Source: Bacteroidota bacterium
GTDB taxonomy: Bacteria > Bacteroidota > Bacteroidia > Chitinophagales > Chitinophagaceae
Length of the DNA: 64,000 bases
Assembly (NCBI GenBank): GCA_018266615.1
Contig: JAFEAB010000102.1
Span: 1-64,000 of the forward strand
Reading direction: 5' to 3'
Made by a program: the position numbers and the translations under genes. The notes below the pieces were generated by a model that ran no database searches, was not told the DNA's origin, and saw only the letters and a program-made list of their open reading frames with translations. The stretch's first letter is position 1. Every line of letters begins with the position of its first letter. Positions 18,561 to 28,487 of the stretch are shown here, piece by piece.

Positions 18561-19112
18561 TCAATCTCCCCTGCTCCCTTTTTCGCCTACAAACCAATGT
18601 TCTTTGTCTTTAAACAGCACATTAAAACTGGTTAGGGTTCCATAAATGCGGGTAATATATTGCTGGATATTAACCTTGTCTTCGTCGGTCAATACTTTAT
18701 GACTGTTGATATTTTGTTCCAATACCCGAAGCCTGTCGCGAAGCATTACAATTTTATGAAAGAATACATCAATGGGGAGTTCTTTGGGTTTGATCGATTT
18801 GTCTGCGGGCTGCAAAATAAGGGTTCCTCCAATCCATCGGTCGCCCAGTTTAACGGTTTCGCTCACTTCAGCCCATTGCCTTAAAATTTTTAATAAGGAT
18901 ATCTCCAGTTCTGCGGTGGTTTCAACCTCCGGACTTACATTTTCCGGAATAATTTCATCGAGGTGAGGATCCGTTTTATCCACCTCTTTAGTACCGTGAT
19001 TGATAAAGGAGATGAGGTAAGTGGCATACCGGATGCCCACCACTACGCCAGGTCCAAAATGCGTATGTTGTAAACGGGAACCAACTCCCAGGTTCAATTG
19101 TATTTCTTCCAT
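18561..19112 (-). CDS. Uncharacterised protein with N-terminal Tudor-like segment
   Basis: I do not recognise a named family. The 183-residue protein begins with a motif, VGSRLQHTHFGPGVVVGIRY, of the kind found in small beta-barrel (CarD/UvrD C-terminal Tudor-like) nucleic-acid or protein interaction modules. Two mostly helical segments follow. It is soluble, without signal peptide. It lies 32 nt downstream of the next minus-strand gene and may be in an operon with it and the PurN fusion. Confidence 0.6.
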   Translation of the reverse strand: MEEIQLNLGVGSRLQHTHFGPGVVVGIRYATYLISFINHGTKEVDKTDPHLDEIIPENVSPEVETTAELEISLLKILRQWAEVSETVKLGDRWIGGTLILQPADKSIKPKELPIDVFFHKIVMLRDRLRVLEQNINSHKVLTDEDKVNIQQYITRIYGTLTSFNVLFKDKEHWFVGEKGSRGD

Positions 19113-19144
19113 AATTGCAAGATAAAAGAATATAACCTGGAGTG

Positions 19145-19897
19145 CTATTCTTTTTTAGCCTCCGGAATTTGCATGATTTTCCGGTATTGATAAAGGGCAT
19201 CCAGTATATATTGGTTGAAGGTGATTTCATCGGCAAGATGAGCAAATGCATAGGTGGGGCGGTACCATACCAGGAAGCTGTCAAGGTATTTGCCCTGCAG
19301 TCCGGTTATTCGCTGTACGGTTATTCTGCTAAACCGGTAACTCACATATTTTTCCTGTTCCTGTTCTTCCAGCCTTTTTTGAAATGCCTGAAGCCGTTTA
19401 TTTCTTTTGAAGCGGAAGATATTGATGATCTGATCCAGATCGGCACCCGGAACTCCGCCCGGGACCATAGAAGTAGATAGGCCGGGTTTCTGATAGTTGA
19501 AAACCTGGGCATATTCCAATCGGTTTTCGATCGAATCCTGACGGTAAGATTTTGAATATACCATTACCTCACTCATCATTTGGTATTTGCTTTTTACCGG
19601 AACATGAATGGAGATAACAAAGTTTTGTGGATCCGGAATTTTTGAAACGGCAAATTGCTGAGTGGGCTTATTATGGTAATAAAAAGAGAGGGAATCATTT
19701 TCATTCGCCAATATATTAAATCTGCCCAGGCTGTCGGTAACATCGAACAGCCCATTGGTACAAACCACCCGTATTCCCTCCACTAAATTTTTTTTGCTGA
19801 TGTCTACCACCGTTCCTTCAATCTTAATTTGCCCAATACTCTGCAGCGCTGGAAGGGTGATAATTAGAGCAAGGAGGTATCTGTAGAAAATTGCCAT
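19145..19897 (-). CDS. Exported protein with carboxypeptidase-like regulatory domain
   Basis: A signal peptide (MAIFYRYLLALIITLPALQSI, then GQ) precedes a beta-sandwich of the CarboxypepD_reg-like type (IKIEGTVVDISKKNLVEGIRV, then DSLGRFNI). The rest is a helical, charged region unique to related Bacteroidota proteins. I use ATG 19897 because it opens the signal peptide; the frame extends to 19921. It is likely periplasmic or on the outer membrane. Its function is unknown. Confidence 0.7.
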   Translation of the reverse strand: MAIFYRYLLALIITLPALQSIGQIKIEGTVVDISKKNLVEGIRVVCTNGLFDVTDSLGRFNILANENDSLSFYYHNKPTQQFAVSKIPDPQNFVISIHVPVKSKYQMMSEVMVYSKSYRQDSIENRLEYAQVFNYQKPGLSTSMVPGGVPGADLDQIINIFRFKRNKRLQAFQKRLEEQEQEKYVSYRFSRITVQRITGLQGKYLDSFLVWYRPTYAFAHLADEITFNQYILDALYQYRKIMQIPEAKKE

Positions 19898-19953
19898 GGA
19901 GGGCTGTAATATTAATTCCAATTAATGGAAATTATCGGGGATGGGGAATCACT

Positions 19954-20829
19954 TTAACCCCGATTTGGCTTTGTAATATATTCTTTAATAACACGGGGAT
20001 AATGCGTGTGTTCAAGTTGCTGGATTTTCTTTGCGAGGCTTTGTGGCGTTTCTCCCGGATCAATTTCACATTGCGCCTGGAATATCGGGTTGCCTTCATC
20101 GTAATGTTCATTTACCTCATGAATTGAGATGCCGGAATATTTTTCGCCTGCTGCTATAACTGCTTCGTGCACGTTATGACCGTACATTCCGCGCCCTCCA
20201 AATTTGGGTAAAAGCGCCGGGTGAATATTCAGAATACGGTTGGGGAAGGCAGCAATAATAGCCGGAGGCACTTTCCATAAAAACCCTGCAAGAATGACAT
20301 ACTTAATTTCATTTTGCTTCAACTCAGAAAGGTAATTATCGCCAGAAAAGAATCTTTCTTTTGCTATATGAAGAACAGGGATGCCTTCATTTTTTGCCAT
20401 ATTTACAACCCCCGCGTCTGGGTTGTTGGTAACCACTAAATTAACCGTGGCAATCCTTCTATTACCTTGATTATTAAAGAATTCGATAATCTCCCTGGCA
20501 TTAGAGCCTGTACCACTTGCAAAAATGGCCAGTTTCGCAGGAATCGCTGCTTTTTTACCAGTAAACCGCCCCAAAATCCGCCTGATATATTTGGTAAAGA
20601 AAGCATATTGTCCGGTTAATACGCTGATTATCAGCACACAAATTGGCCATAGTAAGGTTACCAATACAATATAAAGAACCATCCATAAAATTCCGGCAGG
20701 GATCGGAAGCATCTCCAGGATCTGCCTCCCCAGCCAGCCACAAAGGCTTCCGCCAAGGGTAAAGGTTAGTAAAACGAGAAATAATTGAAAGGGGGAAACC
20801 TGCCATCGTTTCCGAAGGTTGCGAAACAT
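19954..20829 (-). CDS. purN: Phosphoribosylglycinamide formyltransferase with N-terminal membrane domain
   Basis: PurN formylates glycinamide ribonucleotide with 10-formyl-tetrahydrofolate in purine synthesis. The catalytic domain covers about residues 98-291. It has the phosphate-binding ASGTGSN (104-110), the catalytic N201 and H203 in NIHPALLP, and D244 in the EVNEHYDEGNP segment. Ahead of it lie about 95 residues with two hydrophobic helices (about 16-40 and 46-73), starting MFRNLRKRWQVSPFQLF. This resembles a small Bacteroidota membrane domain I recall as DUF6787 (number from memory). There is no Met between the two parts, so the fusion is a single protein. Usual PurN is about 190-210 residues and soluble. 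Confidence 0.88.
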   Translation of the reverse strand: MFRNLRKRWQVSPFQLFLVLLTFTLGGSLCGWLGRQILEMLPIPAGILWMVLYIVLVTLLWPICVLIISVLTGQYAFFTKYIRRILGRFTGKKAAIPAKLAIFASGTGSNAREIIEFFNNQGNRRIATVNLVVTNNPDAGVVNMAKNEGIPVLHIAKERFFSGDNYLSELKQNEIKYVILAGFLWKVPPAIIAAFPNRILNIHPALLPKFGGRGMYGHNVHEAVIAAGEKYSGISIHEVNEHYDEGNPIFQAQCEIDPGETPQSLAKKIQQLEHTHYPRVIKEYITKPNRG

Positions 20830-21024
20830 AATGCAAAAATGGGGGAAAATTTGCGGATATTTTCCACAAAAACCTACTCTTTTAGTAGGGTAAATAGAAG
20901 GGGGTATAATGGGTTACAAACACATGACAAATAAGTTAATTTAATAATTACAATTCGCTGAAATCCACTGTGAATAAGCGAAAAAAAAATTAACAAATGT
21001 TGATAGTTTATTGTTATGCTCCCT

Positions 21025-21032
21025 TATTTTTG
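21025..21032 (+). promoter_or_regulatory. -7 box of the respiratory operon
   Basis: TATTTTTG fits TAnnTTTG and lies 45 nt before the actA ATG. A GTTG at 20999-21002, 22 nt upstream, may be the -33 element. The 248-bp gap 20830-21077 holds no gene. Confidence 0.5.
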
Positions 21033-21077
21033 CAACTTATATAGGAAAATTTTCCACATTACTTCCGAATTAACTGT

Positions 21078-22361
21078 ATGAGTCGCTTTAGAAAAATCAT
21101 GCCCCGGATTATTGCTATTTCTTTCCTTGTTTTCTGTGTAACTTTTTCATTTAGGTCCACAGCCCAGGACGGGGAGCAACTGTTTAAAACCAATTGTGCC
21201 AATTGCCATAAGCCCGATGCTGATTTTGTGGGACCCAAACTCCAGGGGGTAAAGGATGCTATTCCCTACCCGGAATGGATTTATGACTGGGTGCACAACC
21301 CATCGGCCATGATTGTTAAGGATGCTTATGCAAAAAAGCTGGCAGATAAGTGGAAGCCTATTGTGATGACATCTTTCAGTTCCCTTACCAATGCGGAGAT
21401 TGATGCCATTATGAAGTATGTGGATGATTATAAGCCACCTACTGCAAAAGCGGCACCGGGGGGTGGTGTAGCAGCAGAACCGGTGGTTGACAACTCCATG
21501 ATTTTTGGTATCCTCACCCTGATTCTTGCCATTGTTGCATTTATCCTGCTCCAAATCAATAAAAATCTTCGCCATTATACCGATGAAAAAGAAGGCATAA
21601 AACGCGGAAAGCATGTTCCATTTTACCGCAACAAAACCTATTTAATGATTTTCACCCTCCTGCTTTTTATGTTTGGCGGGTATCTTGTCATAAATGCTGC
21701 CATTGGCTTGGGTCATTCCAGGGGGTATGAACCGAAACAACCGATTTTTTATTCCCACCAGGTACATGCCGGTGTAAATCAAATCAGTTGTCTGTATTGC
21801 CATGGTGGTGCTGAATACAGCAAACAGGCCGGGATCCCTTCGGTTAACGTTTGTATGAATTGCCACATGGCCATTAAGGAATATAAAGGGGAGCCCATTG
21901 TTCGGGAAGACGGAACCAAAGTAGATGGAACCGCAGAAATTCAAAAGTTATATCAATACGCCGGCTGGAATCCCGATACAAAAACATATAATCCGGATAA
22001 CGATGGCGATGGCCATCCGGATGGCTCCAAGCCGATCGAATGGGTGAAAATTCACAACCTGCCCGATCATGTGTATTTTAACCATAGCCAGCACGTGGTG
22101 GTTGGAAAACAGGCTTGCCAAACATGCCATGGTAACATCCAGGAAATGCCCGAAGTGTACCAGTTTGCACCATTAAGCATGGGTTGGTGTATTAACTGCC
22201 ACAGGCAAACAAAAGTTGACTTCTTTAATGAGGCCGACAGTTCCGGCAATAAATTTTACAGTATTTATGAAAAGTTCCATCGCGACCTGGCCAATCATAA
22301 ATTAGACAGTGTTACGGTGGAAACCATTGGAGGGACCGAGTGCCAGAAATGCCACTATTAA
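21078..22361 (+). CDS. actA: Alternative Complex III subunit A, hexahaem cytochrome c
   Basis: Electron-transfer subunit of the quinol oxidising Act complex. A signal peptide or anchor covers residues 1-30. An N-terminal monohaem domain carries CANCH at 40-44. Two membrane segments lie near 141-160 and 187-212. The pentahaem domain has CxxCH motifs at 238-242, 259-263, 347-351, 371-375 and 422-426. A monohaem domain fused ahead of the five-haem part appears in Bacteroidota ActA. It is the first gene of the operon, with actB 66 nt downstream. Confidence 0.93.
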   Translation: MSRFRKIMPRIIAISFLVFCVTFSFRSTAQDGEQLFKTNCANCHKPDADFVGPKLQGVKDAIPYPEWIYDWVHNPSAMIVKDAYAKKLADKWKPIVMTSFSSLTNAEIDAIMKYVDDYKPPTAKAAPGGGVAAEPVVDNSMIFGILTLILAIVAFILLQINKNLRHYTDEKEGIKRGKHVPFYRNKTYLMIFTLLLFMFGGYLVINAAIGLGHSRGYEPKQPIFYSHQVHAGVNQISCLYCHGGAEYSKQAGIPSVNVCMNCHMAIKEYKGEPIVREDGTKVDGTAEIQKLYQYAGWNPDTKTYNPDNDGDGHPDGSKPIEWVKIHNLPDHVYFNHSQHVVVGKQACQTCHGNIQEMPEVYQFAPLSMGWCINCHRQTKVDFFNEADSSGNKFYSIYEKFHRDLANHKLDSVTVETIGGTECQKCHY

Positions 22362-22427
22362 TATAATAATTGCTGTAATGGTTGAAAGGCCTTCAATTTT
22401 AAAATTTAGAATTTTCAATTTGTAATA

Positions 22428-25400
22428 ATGAATAAAAAGTACTGGCAGAATTTCGGTGAGTTGAATCAGTCTGATGCTTTTAAACAAAGGGGTAAGGATG
22501 AGTTTGGGGAAGATCTGCTTCCGCTGGAAGAGATGGATGATAAAGGGTTTATGGAAGGAAAAACCCCGCGCCGCGATTTTCTGAAATATCTTGGATTCAG
22601 CACTGCCGCTGCTGCTTTGGCTGCCAGTTGCGAAACCCAGGTGCACAAAGCGGTTCCCTATCTCAATAAACCCGAGGATATGGTGGCCGGCGTGGCTAAC
22701 TATTATGCTTCCACTTATGTAAAGGGAGGAGATGTAATTCCGGTTGTGGTAAAACAACGCGAGGGAAGACCCATTAAAATTGAAGGGAATACCGAATCTA
22801 CAATTACGAACGGAGGTACAACGGCACAGGCCCAGGCTTCGGTTCTCGACCTGTATGATACGACCCGTCTCCGCCACCCCATGCAGGCAGATGGAAAAGG
22901 GTATAAGGAGGTAAGCACCTTCGATGCAATGGATAAAATGGTGGCTTCTGCTTTAGCCGGAGTTGCGGGAAAATCAATTGTTATCCTTACTTCTACCATC
23001 AGCTCCCCTACCACCCTGCAAATTATCAATGAATTTATCGCGAAACATCCAGGCAGCCGCCACGTACAATATGATGGGGTTAGTTATAGCGGGATGTTGA
23101 TGGCGAATGAACTTACCTATGCAAAAAGGGCAATCCCCTCTTATCATTTCGATAAGGCAAAGGTAGTAGTAAGCCTTGGGGCCGACTTTTTGGGAACATG
23201 GATTAGTCCGGCTGAGTTTGCAAACCAATATGCAAGCCTGCGCCGGGTTAAAGGAACCAACCCCGAACTGAGCCGCCATTTCCAATTTGAAAGTATGATG
23301 AGCCTCACCGGTGCAAATGCCGATGATCGCTTCATCCATAAGCCTTCTGAAACCGGAGCCGTAGCGCTGGCCCTCCTGGCGAAATTAGGAGGAGCTGTTT
23401 CTGCGCCTTCCCTGGCCGATGCAAGGCTCAATGACGGTATCCGTAAAGCTGCAGAAGCCCTTTCCGTAAGTAAGGGGAATGCGCTGGTTGTTTGCGGAAG
23501 CAACGATGTGAATATCCAGGTAATTGTAAATGCCATCAATGAAGCCATTGGTGCAAATGGAACCACCATCGATTGGTCGGCGACAGCCAACTATCGCAAA
23601 GGAGTAGACGCCGAAATGGCCCAACTGGTAACGGAAATGAATAATGGTTCTGTTGGCGCCCTATTAGTATATGAAGTGAATCCGGTGTACAATTACCACG
23701 ATGCTCAGGGGTTTGCCGGAGCATTGGCAAAAGTACCTGTATCCATTTCTTTTAATGGTACCATGGATGAAACCACGGAACGTTGTAAATATGTAATACC
23801 CGCTCACCACTGGCTTGAGAGCTGGGGCGATGCAGAACCCAAAACCGGATATTATAGTCTTATACAACCGGTAATAAGCCCGTTGTTTAAAACCCGGCCA
23901 TTCCAAACCAATCTGCTTTTATGGATGGGTGCATCTGCAAGTGCTGCAACAACAGGAAAAGACAGCACATCAAAAACAGAAGCCACTGCAGAAGCCGTGC
24001 TTAAAGTGGTGGATGTGTATGAAAAATATTTCCGTAATTACTGGATAGGAAAGCTGGGTGGCGAAGCCAACTTTGAAAAAGCCCTGCGCGACGGAGTGGT
24101 TGAACCCGCTACCGCTCCGGTTGCTGCTTCTGCAACCTATAACGGAGGGGCTGTGGCTGCTGCAGCCGCCAAAGCGGGTACTGTAAAAAGCGGTGCTTAC
24201 GAAGTCGTATTTTACCAGAATGTTGCCATGGGAGATGGATCCCAGGCGAACAACCCCTGGCTTCAGGAACTTCCCGATCCCATTTCGAAAGTAACCTGGG
24301 ATAACTATGCATTGATAGGCCCGGCTATTGCAAAGCAAATTTTAGGTATCGATATGCGCCACCAGCGCGATTCAGATAAATATGAGGTACATCCCGAAAA
24401 ACCCGTAATAAAGGTTACGGTAAATGGGAAAGCCCTTTCCCTGCCGGTATTAATTATTCCCGGTATGCAGCCGGCCACCATTGGCATTGCCCTTGGGTAT
24501 GGCCGCGCCAGTATGAATAAAGATTATTCAGTTGAAAGAATAGGCCGCTCGGCTACCAATGCAGGTCAAAATGCATTTCCGCTTTGCGGATGGGATGGAG
24601 CCACCCGTATTTATAACGGAGTAGCAACTATCGAAAAAACACCGGCCACCTACCCCTTGGCGCAAACCCAAACCCACAGTTTATCGGAAGGTCGCCATAT
24701 CTTTTTTGAAACCAACCTGTCGAGTTTTATAAAAAACCCGGAAGCGATACTTGCCGAACCCAGAGAGGAAAGGGAAGTGTTGCTCGCAGATGGGTATGAA
24801 GATTTTGTAAAGGATGGAACGATTTATCCCGATTATGCGAAGCCGGGTATTAAATGGGGTATGAGCATCGATATGAATACCTGTATTGGATGTGGTGCTT
24901 GTGTTGTTGCTTGCAATGCCGAAAATAATATTTCCGTTGTAGGTAAAACACAAGTTCAACGGGCCCACGAAATGCACTGGATGCGCATCGACCGGTATTT
25001 TGTAGGAGACCTCGAAAATCCGGATGTGGTATTCCAACCCATGCTATGCCAGCAATGCGATAATGCCCCTTGCGAAAACGTTTGCCCGGTTGCAGCAACT
25101 AACCACAGCTCCGAAGGATTAAACCAAATGGCATATAACAGGTGTATCGGTACCCGGTATTGCGCCAATAACTGCCCTTATAAAGTGCGTCGCTTCAACT
25201 GGCTCGATTATAACGGATCGGATAGTTTCCCGAATAATCAGGTTCAACTTATTGGAGTGGATACCGACCCGGTAATCCTTCAAATGAACGACGACCTGAC
25301 CCGCATGGTATTGAACCCGGATGTTACGGTTCGTTCCCGCGGGGTAATGGAGAAATGTTCCTTCTGCGTTCAACGTTTGCAGGATGGCAAACTGGAAGCG

Positions 25401-25670
25401 AAAAAGAAACAGGATCCTTCCGTTATCCGGAACTTACAGACCGCCTGCTCCCAGGCATGCCCTACCAAGGCCATCACTTTTGGCAATGTAAATGATAAAC
25501 TGAGCGACGTATATGTATCGCGTGAAGATAAAAACAGGAATTTTTATGTGCTGGAATCACTTCACGTGTTACCGAATATTAGTTACCTGGCAAAAATTAG
25601 AAATACAGACAGGAATATAGGTGCAGAAGAAGGCGCCCCCGAAACAGGCCCTCAAAAACTGCACCACTGA
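22428..25670 (+). CDS. actB: Alternative Complex III subunit B, molybdopterin-type and Fe-S fusion
   Basis: A 1080-residue protein joining a molybdopterin-oxidoreductase-like part (about 60-800) to a ferredoxin-like part (about 810-1040). A twin-arginine signal (RRDFLKYLGFS) followed by AASC, a possible lipobox, lies near residues 48-68. Four cysteine groups are visible: CIGCGACVVAC near 818, CQQCDNAPCENVCP near 873, CIGTRYCANNCP near 906, and CSFC near 976 with CSQACP near 1007. The third group has T-R-Y in place of the second Cys spacing, consistent with one 3Fe-4S cluster among 4Fe-4S clusters. In known ActB the molybdopterin part carries no cofactor. It sits on the outer face of the membrane. 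Confidence 0.93.
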   Translation: MNKKYWQNFGELNQSDAFKQRGKDEFGEDLLPLEEMDDKGFMEGKTPRRDFLKYLGFSTAAAALAASCETQVHKAVPYLNKPEDMVAGVANYYASTYVKGGDVIPVVVKQREGRPIKIEGNTESTITNGGTTAQAQASVLDLYDTTRLRHPMQADGKGYKEVSTFDAMDKMVASALAGVAGKSIVILTSTISSPTTLQIINEFIAKHPGSRHVQYDGVSYSGMLMANELTYAKRAIPSYHFDKAKVVVSLGADFLGTWISPAEFANQYASLRRVKGTNPELSRHFQFESMMSLTGANADDRFIHKPSETGAVALALLAKLGGAVSAPSLADARLNDGIRKAAEALSVSKGNALVVCGSNDVNIQVIVNAINEAIGANGTTIDWSATANYRKGVDAEMAQLVTEMNNGSVGALLVYEVNPVYNYHDAQGFAGALAKVPVSISFNGTMDETTERCKYVIPAHHWLESWGDAEPKTGYYSLIQPVISPLFKTRPFQTNLLLWMGASASAATTGKDSTSKTEATAEAVLKVVDVYEKYFRNYWIGKLGGEANFEKALRDGVVEPATAPVAASATYNGGAVAAAAAKAGTVKSGAYEVVFYQNVAMGDGSQANNPWLQELPDPISKVTWDNYALIGPAIAKQILGIDMRHQRDSDKYEVHPEKPVIKVTVNGKALSLPVLIIPGMQPATIGIALGYGRASMNKDYSVERIGRSATNAGQNAFPLCGWDGATRIYNGVATIEKTPATYPLAQTQTHSLSEGRHIFFETNLSSFIKNPEAILAEPREEREVLLADGYEDFVKDGTIYPDYAKPGIKWGMSIDMNTCIGCGACVVACNAENNISVVGKTQVQRAHEMHWMRIDRYFVGDLENPDVVFQPMLCQQCDNAPCENVCPVAATNHSSEGLNQMAYNRCIGTRYCANNCPYKVRRFNWLDYNGSDSFPNNQVQLIGVDTDPVILQMNDDLTRMVLNPDVTVRSRGVMEKCSFCVQRLQDGKLEAKKKQDPSVIRNLQTACSQACPTKAITFGNVNDKLSDVYVSREDKNRNFYVLESLHVLPNISYLAKIRNTDRNIGAEEGAPETGPQKLHH

Positions 25671-25731
25671 TAATTAATTTTGAAAAATCAAAATGCCTTA
25701 CGGTAACCGGTAGGCGAAAAGAAAAACTGAT

Positions 25732-27183
25732 ATGTCATTACTGAAATACGAGTCACAACAAAGGGAACCATTGGTTGATGGTGATAAGAATTACCACCAG
25801 GTTACCGTGGACATTATCGGCACCATTGAAGCAAAGCCCACCCGGCTTTGGTACATTGGTTTTTGGCTTAGTGTGGTGCTGTTGCTTATCGGGGTTTACT
25901 CTGTGTATCGCGTGGTTGATTATGGTATTGGGCAGTGGAACCTGAATAAGACCATCGGATGGGGTTGGGATATCACCAACTTTGTATGGTGGATCGGTAT
26001 TGGGCACGCCGGAACCCTGATCTCTGCGATCCTCCTGCTTTTCAGGCAGGGCTGGCGCACCGGCGTAAACCGGGCAGCGGAAGCCATGACCATTTTTGCC
26101 GTGATTTGCGCCGGGCAGTTTCCTATCTGGCACATGGGCCGGGTTTGGATGGGCTTTTTCGTACTTCCATATCCCAATACCCGCGGACCACTCTGGGTTA
26201 ACTTTAACTCTCCACTCCTTTGGGACGTGTTCGCGATTTCAACTTATTTCACCGTATCCTTATTGTTCTGGTATGCAGGGCTTTTACCGGATCTTGCCAC
26301 GGTGCGCGACAGAGCTAAAACCAAACTCCGCAAATTCATGTATGGCGTTGCATCCTTTGGATGGACGGGAAGTACCAAGCACTGGCAGCGGCACGAAAGC
26401 CTCTCTCTGGTATTGGCCGGGTTAAGTACCCCACTGGTACTTTCGGTACATACCATTGTATCCTTCGACTTTGCCACTTCGGTTATCCCCGGTTGGCATA
26501 CCACCATCTTCCCCCCTTACTTTGTGGCCGGTGCGATCTTTTCCGGGTTTGCCATGGTGCAAACGCTATTGCTTATTATTCGGAAGGTGATGAACCTTCA
26601 GGAATATATTACCATCGGGCATATAGATGCCATGAATAAGGTAATTGTACTTACAGGTAGCATTGTAGGTTGCGCTTACCTTACCGAGTTGTTTGTTGCC
26701 TGGTATAGCCAGAACCCCTACGAATGGTGGGCGTTCAGGGAAAACCGGGTAAATATTTTCAGCCCTTACGGATGGAGTTATGCATTGATGATGTTCTGTA
26801 ATGTGGCTGCACCCCAGGTATTCTGGATTCGTAAAATGCGCCGTAACGTTACCGTTACCATGTTTATGAGTATTATCGTTAATATCGGTATGTGGTACGA
26901 ACGTTTTGTAATTATAGTTACCTCTATTTATCGCGATTTTCTCCCCTCGAGCTGGAGTACTTATTACAGCCCGTCGATATATGAACTTGGTTTTTATCTC
27001 GGAACTTTCGGGTTGTTCTTTACCTGCTTCTTCTTGTTTGCCAAATATTTCCCGGTGATTGCGGTTGCAGAAATTAAAGCCATCCTGAAAACCAGTGGAG
27101 AAAATTATAAAGTGAAGATGACGGATATTGAAAAGGCAGATACGGAGAAATTTTATCACGAAGAAGTTGTGCACGCCCACTAA
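25732..27183 (+). CDS. actC: Alternative Complex III subunit C, NrfD/PsrC-type quinol-binding
   Basis: The 483-residue polytopic protein has about ten transmembrane helices in the NrfD/PsrC fold. Signatures include WWIGIGHAGTLISAILLLF and the QFPIWHMGR region, typical of ActC. In the family this subunit binds menaquinol and is thought to form a proton path. It lies between actB and actD in the conserved gene order. Confidence 0.93.
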   Translation: MSLLKYESQQREPLVDGDKNYHQVTVDIIGTIEAKPTRLWYIGFWLSVVLLLIGVYSVYRVVDYGIGQWNLNKTIGWGWDITNFVWWIGIGHAGTLISAILLLFRQGWRTGVNRAAEAMTIFAVICAGQFPIWHMGRVWMGFFVLPYPNTRGPLWVNFNSPLLWDVFAISTYFTVSLLFWYAGLLPDLATVRDRAKTKLRKFMYGVASFGWTGSTKHWQRHESLSLVLAGLSTPLVLSVHTIVSFDFATSVIPGWHTTIFPPYFVAGAIFSGFAMVQTLLLIIRKVMNLQEYITIGHIDAMNKVIVLTGSIVGCAYLTELFVAWYSQNPYEWWAFRENRVNIFSPYGWSYALMMFCNVAAPQVFWIRKMRRNVTVTMFMSIIVNIGMWYERFVIIVTSIYRDFLPSSWSTYYSPSIYELGFYLGTFGLFFTCFFLFAKYFPVIAVAEIKAILKTSGENYKVKMTDIEKADTEKFYHEEVVHAH

Positions 27184-27214
27184 GCGTAACATAAAATAAA
27201 TAAAGCTGAAAATA

Positions 27215-27805
27215 ATGGCTGGAGGAATTAAAAAATTTGTTGTAGGCGCTTTCGATGATGAGAAAGTGTTGTTTCCTGCGGTAAAAAATGTAAGGAAATC
27301 GGGGTATAAAATCCACGATGTTTACACCCCATTCCCGGTACACGGGCTCGATCATGCCATGGGTCTTCGGGAAACAAGTATCCACACCGCAGGATTTATT
27401 TACGGAATCACAGGAACTTCCGTTGCCCTGGGTTTTATGAGTTGGATCTTTACCAAAGACTGGCCCCTGAATATTGGCGGTAAACCCCACTTTGCCCTAC
27501 CGGCATGGATTCCCATTACATTTGAGTTAACTGTATTGTTCTCGGCCGTTGGGATGGTAATTACATTTTGCTGGTTATGCCAGATGATGCCCTTTGTAAA
27601 GAAACATCATTTCCATCCACGCGCTACCGATGATCTGTTTGTAATGGCCATTGAATGTACCGATAAAACTGACGATGCAGAAGTACAACGGTTTTTGAAA
27701 AGTGAAGGCGCTATTGAAATAAATGTTCAACACGCTGAATCCGGATGGTGGTTTGGATTTTATAACCGCCAGGAAAAATTGTACAGAGACGAAAACGAAA
27801 ATTAA
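27215..27805 (+). CDS. actD: Alternative Complex III subunit D (DUF3341)
   Basis: The 196-residue protein has a soluble N-terminal domain (VVGAFDDEKVLFPAVKNVR, then YTPFPVHGLDHAMGLR) followed by two transmembrane helices (about 65-90 and 100-125), the layout of DUF3341/ActD. It belongs to the membrane arm of the Act complex. Order and spacing (31 nt after actC, 17 nt before actE) fit the operon. Confidence 0.92.
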   Translation: MAGGIKKFVVGAFDDEKVLFPAVKNVRKSGYKIHDVYTPFPVHGLDHAMGLRETSIHTAGFIYGITGTSVALGFMSWIFTKDWPLNIGGKPHFALPAWIPITFELTVLFSAVGMVITFCWLCQMMPFVKKHHFHPRATDDLFVMAIECTDKTDDAEVQRFLKSEGAIEINVQHAESGWWFGFYNRQEKLYRDENEN

Positions 27806-27822
27806 TACAACGAAAAATTTTC

Positions 27823-28461
27823 ATGAAACGAATTACCTATATCACGGCTACTATTTCTGCCCTTATCCTGATTGCAAGTGGCTGCAAACACGATAAGCGT
27901 AAACCCGGTTATGTGTATATGCCCGATATGGCATACAGCAGGGCATTTGAAGCCTATGCCAAACTGGATCCAAATAAGTTTACTACCGATCCTGCCCATC
28001 GCGGGGGGAGCCAGATTTATTATGATGCAAAACCGGTAGTGGGCACCATGGCCCGGAGTGAAGCCGCATTGATTTATGAATTACCCAACGACAGTAACGG
28101 ATATAAACTGAGTGCAACCATTAAAAATCCAATTGATTCCATGTCGGCCGATGATATGAAAGAAACCAAACGGCTTTTTGATATCAATTGTGGTATTTGC
28201 CACGGGGTAAAAGGAACAGCGGATGGTCCTATTGCGGCCTCCGGACATATTGGAGGGGTAGCCAACCTTACGTTGCCTGCTTATGTGGAAATGGCGGATG
28301 GCACCATGTATCATTCCATTACCTACGGGAAAAATAATATGGGAAGCTATGCATCCCAACTCTCCCGCGAACAGCGCTGGAAGATTATTAAATACATCAG
28401 AACCCTTCAGCCAAAACCTGCTACTGCTGCAAAAGATACCACCGCAAAAGCAGGAAAATAA
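27823..28461 (+). CDS. actE: Alternative Complex III subunit E, monohaem cytochrome c lipoprotein
   Basis: The lipobox IASGC places the acylated Cys at residue 21. A cytochrome c domain has its CGICH haem motif at 123-127 and a candidate axial Met in the KNNMGSY segment. The 212-residue length suits ActE, which accepts electrons from ActA on the periplasmic side and can pass them to the oxidase. The C-terminus is Ala/Lys-rich. Confidence 0.92.
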   Translation: MKRITYITATISALILIASGCKHDKRKPGYVYMPDMAYSRAFEAYAKLDPNKFTTDPAHRGGSQIYYDAKPVVGTMARSEAALIYELPNDSNGYKLSATIKNPIDSMSADDMKETKRLFDINCGICHGVKGTADGPIAASGHIGGVANLTLPAYVEMADGTMYHSITYGKNNMGSYASQLSREQRWKIIKYIRTLQPKPATAAKDTTAKAGK

Positions 28462-28487
28462 AAAAGCAAACACAAAAAAAGTTTTAG

